Positions 35,253 through 44,700 of a stretch of DNA of 52,647 nt are shown one piece after another. This stretch comes from CAZJRB01 sp964547995. GTDB taxonomy: Bacteria; Planctomycetota; Planctomycetia; Pirellulales; Thermoguttaceae. The notes below the pieces were generated by a model, which saw only the letters and a list, made by a program, of their open reading frames with translations, was not told the origin of the DNA and did no database searches. Positions within the stretch are counted from its first letter, which is position 1. Each line of letters starts with the position of its first letter. The DNA lies in contig CAZJRB010000041.1 of NCBI GenBank assembly GCA_964547995.1, positions 1 to 52,647 of the forward strand. Direction: 5' to 3'. The position numbers and the translations under genes are program-made.

Positions 35253-35674
35253 ATGGGACCGGCAATTGTTTCATTGAATTAGACACGCCCCGCTTATTTG
35301 CCCCGGCCAAAGACAAGCTGTTCCTCTGCAATTTGGCCCGGGACATCACCGAAATGAAAAACCTCGCTGCCGAAAACCCCGAGGTCGTCCGGCGGCTGAA
35401 GAAGATGCACAAAGAGTACGTGGCCGATATGACAAAGAAGTGATCTCCCAAAAAGCCGCGAACGGCGGCCGCGCCGGACGATGGGGAAAACGGCACAATG
35501 CGTGGAGGCGATTCGGCAGGATATCGCAGTGTGTTGTGCGGAAGACCACACGGGAAACCTGCCAACCATTTAGGATCGGTCGAGAAACAACTGTCGTAGG
35601 GCGGGATGGGAGATCCGTCCTGCAAATGCGGCAGTTATTTCTCGAACGGCCCTTTCGGGGCTCCGGGAAAGGGA
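35253..35674. other. Gene-free region holding a sulfatase fragment and a GTAGGG string
   Basis: About 420 bp. It contains the duplicated sulfatase tail (35306-35443) and, at about 35597, a GTAGGGCGGGATGGG string resembling the left end of the hairpin elements. Nothing else recognised. Confidence 0.6.
35306..35443 (+). pseudogene. Duplicated C-terminal tail of the 31803 sulfatase
   Basis: Forty-five codons (A-K-D-K-L-F-L-C-N-L-A-R-D-I-T-E-M-K-N-L...) ending in TGA match the last 45 codons of the sulfatase at 31803-33182, with only a few substitutions in protein and mostly synonymous base changes. There is no start codon and no upstream sulfatase body. It is the scar of a partial duplication or of a lost second sulfatase. 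Confidence 0.88.
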
Positions 35675-37219
35675 TCACCGTCCGGGGCGGTTCCCAGCGG
35701 CAACATTATAGACACCCAGCTTGTCGCCATACCGGACGTACAACCTCCCGCCAAACACAACGGGATGCGCCCACGTCCGGCGCTCTCCCGGATCCTTGAT
35801 CTTCAGTCTGCCGGCGACCTCAAAACCCTTATCCGTCGGTTTTGCCAGGCACATATTGCCATTATCCGCGTAAAGATAGAACATCCCATCGGCATACGTA
35901 AGGCATCCGTTCTTGTACTTATAGGAGGACCTCACGGGAGCAGATTGGAAGACCGTCCCGCCCGACTTGAAATCGATGCACATCCACGGCTCCGACCTGC
36001 TTTGAGTCTCCGCGTAACCGTACAGTCTGCCGTCCAGCAGAACGATGCCTCCCTGTTTGACGTCGAGCGTCCTGTTGTGCCAATGTCTTTCCACGGAGCA
36101 TTCGTCGCCGGAAACCCGGAGCTTAAGCGAAGTCGTCCCTTTCTTGACACAGCCGGAAACAATCACGAACCCATCGTGAAAAAGCGGCGTTGCGATATTC
36201 TCGTCGGCGTAGACCTTGTGCGGATACCGCCACAGGAGTTTGCCGTCCGAGGCGCGAACCCCGACTACCGATTCCGACATCACTGTGACGATCTGTTTCA
36301 GCCCCTGGTATTCGATCAGGATCGGGGAGGCATACCCCGGCCGGTCTCCTGCCCCCGTGCACTTCCAGACAACCTTACCCGTCTTGCGGTCGAGCGCCAC
36401 CATGCTGACCTCTTCGCCGCCCGGTGTGCAGATCACCTTGTCGCCAACAACCAGCGGTGATTCCGCCAGCCCCCACATGATATTGCGGCCGCCGAATTCC
36501 TTCAAAATGTTCACGGACCATACCACGTCACCGCTATCCGGCTTGAGACATATAAGATTTCCGATTCCGCTCAGGTGGTAGAGCAGCCCTCCGATGACCG
36601 TCGGGGTAGAGCGGGTCCCGGGATAGCTTCCTTCCCAAGGCTTGCCGTTTTTTCGGGTCCAGACTTTCTTTCCATCCGTGTCGAGTGCGGTAATGACACA
36701 ATCGCCGTCGATCGCTCCGGTTGTGTAGATCCTGTCGCCGACGATGGCAACCGTCGAGTACCCCTCGCCAATCCCGGCCGCTTCCCAAATACGAGAAGGC
36801 CCCCCTTCGGGCCACGTTTTCAGCAACCCCTTGTCGGGCGACTTGTTGTCGCGATTGGGTCCGTGAAACTGGGGCCATTGGCCCATTGCCGGATTTGCGG
36901 GTTCTTTCGGCCGCTCACTTCGGAGTTTCTTGGTTGCCGGTTCCACGTCACCCCTCTTCACCCACCCCTTAAGCGTGTCGCCATCCACGACGGCCGAAAC
37001 GCCGATCCAGCTCCCTTGGACGAACAGGACTTCGAGCCTGGCGCCTTTCTCCAAGCCGGCAAGCACCTTGCCGCCAAAACCAAGCTTTGCTTCATCCACG
37101 GATACGACGACGGTATCGCCGGGTTTGATCTGTTCGATTTGTTCGGCGCCCCGCCCCGGAACCGCCAGCAGCAGGACGCCAAGGACAATAAAGGGGGACG
37201 CCACAGGCTTGAACGGCAT
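35675..37219 (-). CDS. Exported PQQ-like beta-propeller protein with an SH3-like N-terminal domain
   Basis: 514 residues from ATG 37219, supported by AAGGA upstream. A signal peptide (F-I-V-L-G-V-L-L-L-A-V-P-G-R-G-A) is followed by a small beta domain like bacterial SH3 (about 30-90, ending G-W-V-K-R-G-D-V). W-P-Q-F-H-G-P-N-R-D-N then opens the propeller, the standard opening of this planctomycete family. Blades repeat the V-x-A-L-D-x-x-T-G-K-x-V-W type motif (T-A-L-D-T-D-G-K-K-V-W-T; V-A-L-D-R-K-T-G-K-V-V-W-K). No PQQ dehydrogenase active site is obvious; such proteins are probably binding or scaffold proteins. Confidence 0.85.
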   Translation of the reverse strand: MPFKPVASPFIVLGVLLLAVPGRGAEQIEQIKPGDTVVVSVDEAKLGFGGKVLAGLEKGARLEVLFVQGSWIGVSAVVDGDTLKGWVKRGDVEPATKKLRSERPKEPANPAMGQWPQFHGPNRDNKSPDKGLLKTWPEGGPSRIWEAAGIGEGYSTVAIVGDRIYTTGAIDGDCVITALDTDGKKVWTRKNGKPWEGSYPGTRSTPTVIGGLLYHLSGIGNLICLKPDSGDVVWSVNILKEFGGRNIMWGLAESPLVVGDKVICTPGGEEVSMVALDRKTGKVVWKCTGAGDRPGYASPILIEYQGLKQIVTVMSESVVGVRASDGKLLWRYPHKVYADENIATPLFHDGFVIVSGCVKKGTTSLKLRVSGDECSVERHWHNRTLDVKQGGIVLLDGRLYGYAETQSRSEPWMCIDFKSGGTVFQSAPVRSSYKYKNGCLTYADGMFYLYADNGNMCLAKPTDKGFEVAGRLKIKDPGERRTWAHPVVFGGRLYVRYGDKLGVYNVAAGNRPGR

Positions 37220-37686
37220 AGTTGATTCCTTCTTCAGCAACCTCTGTTATCCTGGTCCGGCGTTTCTCGATAGCCCTGTTGGGTGGAAATGATCGCCGGC
37301 CTTTCCATCGGATTCTACCACGGCAGGGCGGGCAGGGCAAGCAGGGCCCCGTCAGATAAGCCGGTTAACCCGCCGTCGGTCGGCGGTGAAAATGTACGGC
37401 TTGTGCCAAGCCGTCCCACGCCTCCAACGCAGCATCGCACGCAATCACGGGCAGGTTGCGAACAGCCTTGCCTACCGGCAGGTTCGCCAGTGGCCGTCGC
37501 GCTCGGACGCCACAGAGGGCGTTCCCTGCAGGACTTGCGATCTCTCAATGTGTTTGCAGCGACGGTCTTGGAAGGCCATCGTACTGCAGATGGCTGAAGT
37601 GTTACCAATTTTTTAATCTCTTTCAACCCTTGCCGCATTACGGGTGTTTCCCTACGATGGGGCAAAAGTCGTGTCTGGAGATTGCC
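37220..37686. repeat. Divergent region with two dispersed repeats
   Basis: About 470 bp. A copy of the G-rich repeat (ATTCTACCACGGCAGGGCGG..., 37312-37346) is followed by the inverse copy of the 1231-1284 element at 37491-37543. No gene seen between the propeller gene and the DUF362 gene. Confidence 0.7.
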
Positions 37687-38445
37687 GTGAATAGTCTTTC
37701 TGAAATCGAATATGTGTCCTATCCCGAGTCCGTCCCCAAGGCGCTGGATGCCATCGGCGCCGGGGTGGTCCTTCAACAGCAGGCGCGGGTTCTCATCAAG
37801 CCAAACCTCATCAACATGTCGCCTTTTCCGGTTACGACGCCGGCTGCGTGCGTCGAAGCCGTTATCGAATACGTTCGGTCCTGCTCGAAAGCCGCGATTG
37901 TCGTCGGCGAGGGCTGCGGCGACCCGAGCATCGAAACCGACGAGGTCTTCGACCGCCTGGGCTACGGTGAGCTGGCCCGGCGTCAAGGCGTCGAACTGGT
38001 CGACCTGAATCATGCACCGCTTGGGAAATTGGAAGACAAGGATTGTCCGGTCTTCCAAGAAATGTATCTGCCCGAGATCGCGATGTCGCACTACCTGATC
38101 TCGGTGCCCGTGCTCAAGGCCCATTCGTTCTCGGAGATAACGGGTACCTTGAAGAACATGATCGGCCTGGCCCCGCCCAAATACTACTCGGGCCGGTTCG
38201 GCACATGGAAGAAAGCGGTTTTTCACGGTCGGATGCACGAGTCGATCGTCGATCTGAACACGTATCGCACGCCCGACCTGTCGCTGATGGACGCAACGGT
38301 CGGTATGCCCGACTATCACTTGGGCGGCGCGCACTGCGACCCGCCGGTGAACAAGCTGCTCGCCGGTTTCGACCCGGTCGAAGTGGACCGCAGAAGCGCG
38401 GAACTTCTGGGATTGCGGTGGCAGGACATTCCACATCTGAAGTAG
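37687..38445 (+). CDS. DUF362-domain protein
   Basis: About 252 residues. GTG 37687 is chosen because GGAG lies 6 nt upstream; ATG 37657 would add ten residues without a ribosome binding site. DUF362 features are clear: V-L-I-K-P-N-L-I near 35, then I-V-V-G-E-G, a K-A-H block, T-G-T-L-K-N-M-I-G-L, H-x-x-x-x-x-S-I-V-D-L-N and L-S-L-M-D-A-T-V-G-M. No ferredoxin-type cysteine clusters follow, so this is the ferredoxin-free form. The family's reaction is not established. It is 160 bp upstream of an oxidoreductase gene in the same direction. Confidence 0.85.
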   Translation: MNSLSEIEYVSYPESVPKALDAIGAGVVLQQQARVLIKPNLINMSPFPVTTPAACVEAVIEYVRSCSKAAIVVGEGCGDPSIETDEVFDRLGYGELARRQGVELVDLNHAPLGKLEDKDCPVFQEMYLPEIAMSHYLISVPVLKAHSFSEITGTLKNMIGLAPPKYYSGRFGTWKKAVFHGRMHESIVDLNTYRTPDLSLMDATVGMPDYHLGGAHCDPPVNKLLAGFDPVEVDRRSAELLGLRWQDIPHLK

Positions 38446-38605
38446 GGCCTGGGCAGAAACCTTTACCCGGTCGTGCCGAAAAGGGCCGCAGGCATCCGCG
38501 CCGACGCGGCGGGTTGCACCGCCCGGCCGCATCGGTTAGGATTACCAGTAGCCGCCCGTCGGTCGTCGGCCTAACCGTCAAACCCCTTACTTTGGGAATG
38601 GAACC

Positions 38606-39913
38606 ATGCAGAGCAAATTGAACCTCAATCGACGTGATTTTCTCAGAATCTCGGGCGCGGGTGCCGCCGCCGTTTCGAGCGGTGTGTGGAGCGAGCTGGC
38701 CGCAGCCGAATCCAAATCGCCCAACGGCAAGCTCAACATTGCCTGTATCGGCACAGCCAACCGGGCGGCCGCCGACATCAACGGCGTCGCGAGCGAAAAC
38801 ATCGTCGCCCTGTGCGACGTCGACAAGAACTACCTCGACCGCGCAGCCAAAAAATACCCCGGCGCCCGAACCTGCGCCGACTACCGGGAAATGATCGAGA
38901 AGGAAGGCGACAAGGTCGATGCCTGCGTGGTCGGTACGGCCGACCATCATCACGCCCCGGCATCGATCCGGGCAATCCGCGCCGGTTGGCACCTCTATTG
39001 CGAAAAGCCGCTGACCCATACCGTCCGGGAAGCCAGGATCGTGGCCGAGGCCGCCAAGAAGAAGGGCCTTGCAACACAGATGGGTACCCAGATCCACGCG
39101 GGCGACAACTACCGGCGCGTCGTCGAAGTGATTCAATCCGGGGCGATCGGCGAGGTGGGCGAGGTCCACGTCTGGGTGGGCAAGGCCTGGGGCGGCGGCG
39201 AACGTCCCGAAAAAGGACAAGAGCCCCCGCCGACGCTCAGTTGGGACCTCTGGATCGGACCGGCCCCCATGCGCCCCTACGTACCCGGCCGTTACCATCC
39301 CGGCCAATGGCGGCGCTGGTGGGACTTCGGCACCGGCACCCTCGGCGACATGGCCTGCCACTACATGGACCTGCCGTTCTGGGCGCTGAAGCTGCGCCAC
39401 CCGATCACCTGCGAAGCGGAAGGCCCGCCGGTCCACCCGGAGACCTGCCCGTTGGGGTTGATCGTCCGGTACCAGTTCCCCAAGCGCGGCGATCTGCCGC
39501 CGGTGAAGTTTACCTGGTACGACGGCAAACTCACGCCCCGCGAGGTCGCCGGCGAAAAGGTGCCCGGCAGCGGCGTGATGTTCGTTGGGAGCGAGGGCAA
39601 GATGTTTGCCAACTACGGCAGCTACAAGCTCTTCCCGGCCGAGAAGTTCACCAGCTTCAAGCCGCCCGAGCAGACCATCCCGAAATCGATCGGCCACCAC
39701 AACGAATGGATCAAGGCCTGCAAGGACGGCTCGCCCACCACCTGCAACTTCGACTATTCCGGCGCGCTGACCGAAGCGGTCCTGCTGGGCAACGTTGCCT
39801 ACCGCGTCGGCAAGCGACTCGAATGGGACGCCGATAAGCTCAAAGCCACCAACTGCCCCGAGGCCGACAAGTACATCAGCAAAGAGTACCGCAAAGGCTG
39901 GGAAGTCGCGTAA
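38606..39913 (+). CDS. Tat-exported Gfo/Idh/MocA-family oxidoreductase
   Basis: 435 residues. A twin-arginine signal (N-R-R-D-F-L-R-I-S-G-A-G-A) is at the N terminus. The Rossmann start is I-A-C-I-G-T-A-N-R-A, less glycine-rich than usual. The family Lys is in Y-C-E-K-P-L near 130-135, followed by G-T-Q. The catalytic middle has W-D-x-W-I-G-P-A-P and G-T-G-x-L-G-D-M-A-C-H-Y-M-D, as in the planctomycete sugar-dehydrogenase branch. The end (N-V-A-Y-R-V-G-K-R-L-E-W-D) is the segment seen in the remnant at 513-771. It probably acts on a sugar outside the cytoplasm with a tightly bound nucleotide; the substrate is unknown. Confidence 0.92.
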   Translation: MQSKLNLNRRDFLRISGAGAAAVSSGVWSELAAAESKSPNGKLNIACIGTANRAAADINGVASENIVALCDVDKNYLDRAAKKYPGARTCADYREMIEKEGDKVDACVVGTADHHHAPASIRAIRAGWHLYCEKPLTHTVREARIVAEAAKKKGLATQMGTQIHAGDNYRRVVEVIQSGAIGEVGEVHVWVGKAWGGGERPEKGQEPPPTLSWDLWIGPAPMRPYVPGRYHPGQWRRWWDFGTGTLGDMACHYMDLPFWALKLRHPITCEAEGPPVHPETCPLGLIVRYQFPKRGDLPPVKFTWYDGKLTPREVAGEKVPGSGVMFVGSEGKMFANYGSYKLFPAEKFTSFKPPEQTIPKSIGHHNEWIKACKDGSPTTCNFDYSGALTEAVLLGNVAYRVGKRLEWDADKLKATNCPEADKYISKEYRKGWEVA

Positions 39914-39935
39914 CCGCTTTCCATGGAGAGCCACC

Positions 39936-40640
39936 ATGAAGACGACCGGTTCTGTTGTCGCCGCGATGGCGGTTGTGTTTTTCGTTGTCGAGACGTCATC
40001 GGCGCAGAGGTCCAGGGCCGACAAGGGCCGCCCCGGCTTTAACTACGGGGGATTCCCCGAGTTTGACAGCCCGCCGCTCCCCAAAGACGACAAAGAGAAA
40101 CAGGCGCTGGCGGCGCTGGACGAGATGACCAAGGGCAAGTGGCATCTCAACGTCACCACCAGAGAAGGGCGCGTGTTGCGGCAACTGACCGAGGCGCTCG
40201 GCGCGAAACGCGTCGTCGAAATCGGCACGTCGAACGGCTATTCGACCATCTGGCTCGCGTTGGGAGTGCGGGCCGTCGGTGGGAAGGTCTTCACACACGA
40301 GATCGATCCCGAGAAAGTCGAGATGGCTCGTGAAAATTTCAAGAAAGCCGGGGTGGACGACCTGATCACCATCATCGAAGGTGATGCCCACGAGACAGTC
40401 AAACAGCACAAGGAACCGATCGACGTCCTGTTTCTCGACGCCGAGAAGAAAGGCTACATCGACTACCTCGAAAAGCTGTTGCCGCTGGTTCGCCCGGGCG
40501 GGTTGATCCTCGGCCACGACATGCACCGTCCGATGCCCGACCCCCGCTATATCAAGGCTGTTACCAAGAACCCGGATTTGGACACGTCGTTTATCATGAT
40601 GGAGAGTTTCGGAATCAGCATGACGATCAAAAAACGGTAG
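39936..40640 (+). CDS. SAM-dependent methyltransferase (O-methyltransferase-like) with a signal peptide
   Basis: 234 residues. ATG 39936 has GGAG upstream and begins a clear signal peptide (V-V-A-A-M-A-V-V-F-F-V-V-E-T-S-S-A-Q). The catalytic fold follows: SAM motif I V-V-E-I-G-T-S-N-G-Y-S-T at 93-104, acidic motif II H-E-I-D, and D-V-L-F-L-D-A-E-K-K-G-Y, close to catechol-O-methyltransferase-type enzymes. The oddity is export: SAM is cytoplasmic, so the signal must be reconciled. It lies 22 bp after the oxidoreductase gene, in an operon. Confidence 0.88.
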   Translation: MKTTGSVVAAMAVVFFVVETSSAQRSRADKGRPGFNYGGFPEFDSPPLPKDDKEKQALAALDEMTKGKWHLNVTTREGRVLRQLTEALGAKRVVEIGTSNGYSTIWLALGVRAVGGKVFTHEIDPEKVEMARENFKKAGVDDLITIIEGDAHETVKQHKEPIDVLFLDAEKKGYIDYLEKLLPLVRPGGLILGHDMHRPMPDPRYIKAVTKNPDLDTSFIMMESFGISMTIKKR

Positions 40641-40649
40641 CCGGCCCGC

Positions 40650-41780
40650 CTACTGCCCCTCGATGTACTTCAATTGGATCTCGGTCTGGGGCAGTTTCTC
40701 GTTGAGCTGTTCGACGCCGTCGGCCGTCACGGCGGTGCGGGTTACCTTCAGGTCTTTCAGCGACGTTAGGTGCTCGATATCTTTCAGGCCGGCATCGGAA
40801 ACGGCCGTGGAGCCGAGGTGCAGGAACGTCAACCCGGTCATCCCCTTGAGGTGTTTCAGACCGGCGTCGGTCATCTGTGTGTTGTCCAGATTGAGCCACT
40901 GCATCTTCGTCATGCCGGCCAGGTGGGCCACGCCGACGTCGGTGATCGGGACCCGCCAGAGATTCAGCCGTGTGAGGTTGGTCAGTCCGGCCAGATGGGC
41001 CACCCCGTCGTCCGAAAGCTTGATACACTCGCTTAGGTCCAGATCTTCGAGTTGGGAGAGTTTTGCCAGGTGCGCCAGGCCCTCGTCGGTAACGTGTGTG
41101 TGGGAGATGCGGAGCTTTTTGAGCTTGGTGAACTGCCCGAGTTCGGCCATTGCCTCGTCGCCCACCGACGATTTCGCGAGATACAACTCCTCGAGGTTTT
41201 TGAGTCCACCGAGCCGGGCGATCCCGTCATCGCCGACCCATGGGCAGTCGAGGGCCAGGGCCTTGAGGTTCGTCAGGTCCGCCACCGCGGCGAGCCCTTG
41301 ATCGTCGACGGTTGCCGTGCCGGAAAGCCGCAGGGCCCGCAGGTCTTTTAGGCCGGCGAGGTGTTCGAGCCCCGCGTTGGAGATCGTGCAGCCGCGCAAA
41401 TCGACGTTTCTGAGCGTGGAAATCCCCGCGAGCGCGGCCAGGCCCGCGTCGGTGATCTCGGTTTCGTTGAGCAGCACGGACCGCACCCGCTTGAGCCCGG
41501 ACAGGTGTGACAAGTCCCCGTCGTCGATGGCGGCGCCGCGGAAGCTCACCTTGATCACGTAGCCCTCGCCGTCGCGTTTTAACTCGGTGGCGAGCGATTC
41601 GAGCGCCTTCACGGCAACGGGGTCGTCCGGTTCGGCGGCTTTCGTTTCGCTGCCCGTTTCCTTGCTTTTCGTGACAGGGACGTCGTTTTTCTTGCCGCGT
41701 TTTGCGGCATCGCCGCCGTTGCAGCCGAGCAGGAGCAATAAACCCAGAAAAAGCATCGGTATTTTGCAGGAAAGTTTCAT
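40650..41780 (-). CDS. Leucine-rich-repeat lipoprotein
   Basis: 376 residues. A lipobox (L-L-L-L-L-G-C, Cys20) marks it as a lipoprotein. After a short linker, about ten LRRs of 24 residues follow the planctomycete pattern L-x-x-L-x-x-L-x-x-L-x-L-x-x-T-x-V-T-D-x-G-L, continuing to the C terminus. LRRs of this kind bind proteins; the partner is unknown. The start is 14 bp from the stop of the upstream gene at 41794-45087, so the two form an operon. Confidence 0.88.
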   Translation of the reverse strand: MKLSCKIPMLFLGLLLLLGCNGGDAAKRGKKNDVPVTKSKETGSETKAAEPDDPVAVKALESLATELKRDGEGYVIKVSFRGAAIDDGDLSHLSGLKRVRSVLLNETEITDAGLAALAGISTLRNVDLRGCTISNAGLEHLAGLKDLRALRLSGTATVDDQGLAAVADLTNLKALALDCPWVGDDGIARLGGLKNLEELYLAKSSVGDEAMAELGQFTKLKKLRISHTHVTDEGLAHLAKLSQLEDLDLSECIKLSDDGVAHLAGLTNLTRLNLWRVPITDVGVAHLAGMTKMQWLNLDNTQMTDAGLKHLKGMTGLTFLHLGSTAVSDAGLKDIEHLTSLKDLKVTRTAVTADGVEQLNEKLPQTEIQLKYIEGQ

Positions 41781-41793
41781 TTGCAGTTCCTCG

Positions 41794-44700
41794 TCATGGT
41801 GTTTTGCGACGGCAGGCCAGGCACACGACCGTTCCGTCCCGCAAGGAAGCGAACAGGCGTCCGCCGGCCGCGATCATGCCGTCGAACACGGGCGGGGATT
41901 CGAGTTTTGTTTCCGAGAGTTTTTTCCCGTCGGTGGCCGAGACGGCCACGAGCCGGGCGCCCTTGCGGCCTTCGAAGGCGGCGAAGGGATCTTTCGGATC
42001 GAGTACATCGGGCGGCCCGGCCACGAAGAGCGTATTGCCCGCTTTTACCATGGCACGAACGCGGACCGGCAGCCAGGTCATCCACTGTGGCGGTTCCGCC
42101 CGCGTGTAGCCGATTCCCTTGTCGCCCCCGAAGGCGCTGCTGCCCAGCTTGCGTATTTCGCTGCCGCGCCCGCGCGAATAGTCCGACAGCGGCAGCCACG
42201 GGAGCGGGGTGCGCGATCCTTGCTCACCGACGATCTGCGGCTCGTTCGTGTTCAGATCGGCAAACAGGAGATAGCCTTCCTTGGCCGGGAAGAACATCGG
42301 GCTGTGGCAGTTTCGCTGGTAGAACGCGCGGATCGCGTAGGTCTTCTCGTCGTCGAACGCCAACAACTGCCCGGTCTTGGGGGCCTGGTTCGCCAATTGG
42401 TAACCGGGCCACCGCTTCGAGTACATCCAGAACGTGCGGTTGTACCAGGAGCCGTCCAACAGCCCGGCGGTGGAGAAAACGTGCATCCCCACGTCCTGGG
42501 CGCCCTTGCTCGAAAGGACCTTCACGTCGACCTCTTCCAGCTTGGGTGTCATCTTCTTTTGTCGCATGTAGAGATACCCGTCTTCGGCGACCAGCACGTC
42601 CGAATTGGCACCAAGGATGAAGAAGGCAACGTCGCGCTCGTCGGGTGTCTTGCGGTGCGGGCCTTCCAGGAGACCTCGATGCAGGATTTTCCCGGTGGCC
42701 GGGTCGAGTCCCCAGAGGCGGATGCCGCCGTCGAGATAGGTCGAGCGGCCGGCCGTGCAATACGCGATGCCCTTATCGACGAGCACATTTCCGTGGACCG
42801 GCCAAACCGATTCCATCTGATCGAAAGCGCCGAGTCGCTCGTCAACCGGAGCCGCCAGGAACCGCCATGCGAGTTCGCCGTCGGACGCCCGAAGGCAATA
42901 GACGCGGCCGTCTTTCGATCCGAACAGGACCATGCCGTTGTAGATCGTCGGTGGCGAATCGACCCGGCCGCCGGCGACAAAGTGCCACAGTTGCTTGCCG
43001 GTTGCCATGTCCAATGCGTAGACGGTATGCGCGTCCGGCTGTGCGACAAAGAGCTTGCCACCGGCGGCGACGGGGGCCGTGAGCTTGCCGCCCAGCTTGA
43101 CCTTCCAATCGTCCGTCGCGCCGGCCGCCACGCTCACCGTGGTTGTGCCGCTTCGGGCGGCGTCGTGCCGGAACGTCGGCCAATCCTCCGTTCGCATTTC
43201 GGATTTCGCATTTCGGGTTTCCCCAAAGGCCGGTCCCTTTTCGAGCCTGTCTTTGTCGGCAACCGGCTTCAGGGCGACATTCGGCTTGGCCTTGATCGCC
43301 GTGAACCCACGCAACATGGCGCCCGGCTGGCAGAAACACTGATCGGGCGGCACATAGAGCATCCCGTTGCAAGGCATCATGCCGTAGCGGCAGGCCCCGC
43401 GGATCCAGTTGTTCTGGCCGTGGTCGTCCCCCTGAAAATCGAGGAATTCGGCGCCCTCGTACGAACTGATCAGGTAGCGGGAGGTCGCCTTGTTTCGGTA
43501 GCAGCGGTGGTGGTGTTCGGGGCTTCGCAAGTTCTTGACAAAGATGCGATTCTTCTCCTCTCCCGTGCGGAGATCCCAGCCGATGACCAGGGCATTCGGG
43601 CTCTTCCGACCGGGCTTCCCGCTGTTGTCCGCGTAGATCATCCCGCGGTAGACCAGGCCGTCGACGACAAACAGGTCGGCGCTCTCGCCGCCGCCGATCG
43701 ACGGCAGGTTCTTCTTCTCCCAGAGCAGCTTGCCGTCTTTGGCATCGAAGGCGGCGGCGTTGCGCCCGCCCTGCATGACGATCACGCCGTCGACCACGAC
43801 CATCGTCCTCGGGGAAGCCGACTTCGGTTGGACCTTCCACAACTCTTTCCCGTTTTTCAGGTCGAGTGCGACCAGGTCCTTTCCGGCCAGGCAGACGATC
43901 CGCCCGTCGGCAATGGCCCAACGCTGGGGACTGATCTGCTTGTTCTTCCAGAGCACCTTGCCGGTCTTTCCGTCGACGGCGATCAAACCACCCCCCGAAG
44001 GCTTGGGGGTGCCCCTTCGTTGAGCCGTATCTTCCGGTGCTTGTCGCGTGCAGGCAAGGGCGATGCCGTCGCTTACGCGGATTTCGGCCGTGTCGGCGGT
44101 TTCGTCGATAGTAGCAATGGTCTCGCCCGTTGCCGCATTCAAGATCGACATGGGGGCCTTGTGTGCAAGGGTCACGTAGAGCCGGTCGCCGTCGGCGACG
44201 ATTCGCCGCTGGTTTTCCGTCGGCACGTCGACGCGCCCCGCCCGCATCTTGGTCCAGTCCTTGCCCTCCCATTTTGAACGGTTCCACGCGCGCCAGCCCC
44301 AGGGGCCGAGCTTCCGCTTCCAGAGCAGCTTGCCGTTGAAGGCGTCGCGGCAGACCAGCGACCAGCGTGCCGGCAGGCGCTCGTCGCAGATCCCGACAAG
44401 CCCCTCGTCGAAGATGTAGAACAGCCGCCCGCCGGCAGAGACCGCCGCTTGAATCCCCGACGGCGTTTCATGGCTGCGAAGCCACAGCGGCGGCGCAACC
44501 CACTGGAGACACCGTGGCTGTCCGACGACTGTGTCCGCGGCAACGGCGTTGTTGCCCGCGTCGTGCAGGAAGTGCGACCACTCGTCGATGTTGTCCGGCC
44601 GGGGTTTGACCGTCTTCTCCCAACGCCCGTCGCGCCGAACGTAGGCCGCTCCCTCCGGCGCCAGAACCCGCATGATTTCTTTCATGGGCACGTTGCCCGC

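Noticed and set aside
35606..36460. Open frame of 284 codons on the plus strand
   Set aside because: Antisense to the PQQ-like propeller gene, with no ribosome binding site or domain.
38114..40024. Open frame of 636 codons on the minus strand
   Set aside because: Antisense to the oxidoreductase and overlapping two other genes with clear families.
41587..44277. Open frame of 896 codons on the plus strand
   Set aside because: Antisense to the methyltransferase-propeller fusion; composition is that of a mirror frame and no family is seen.
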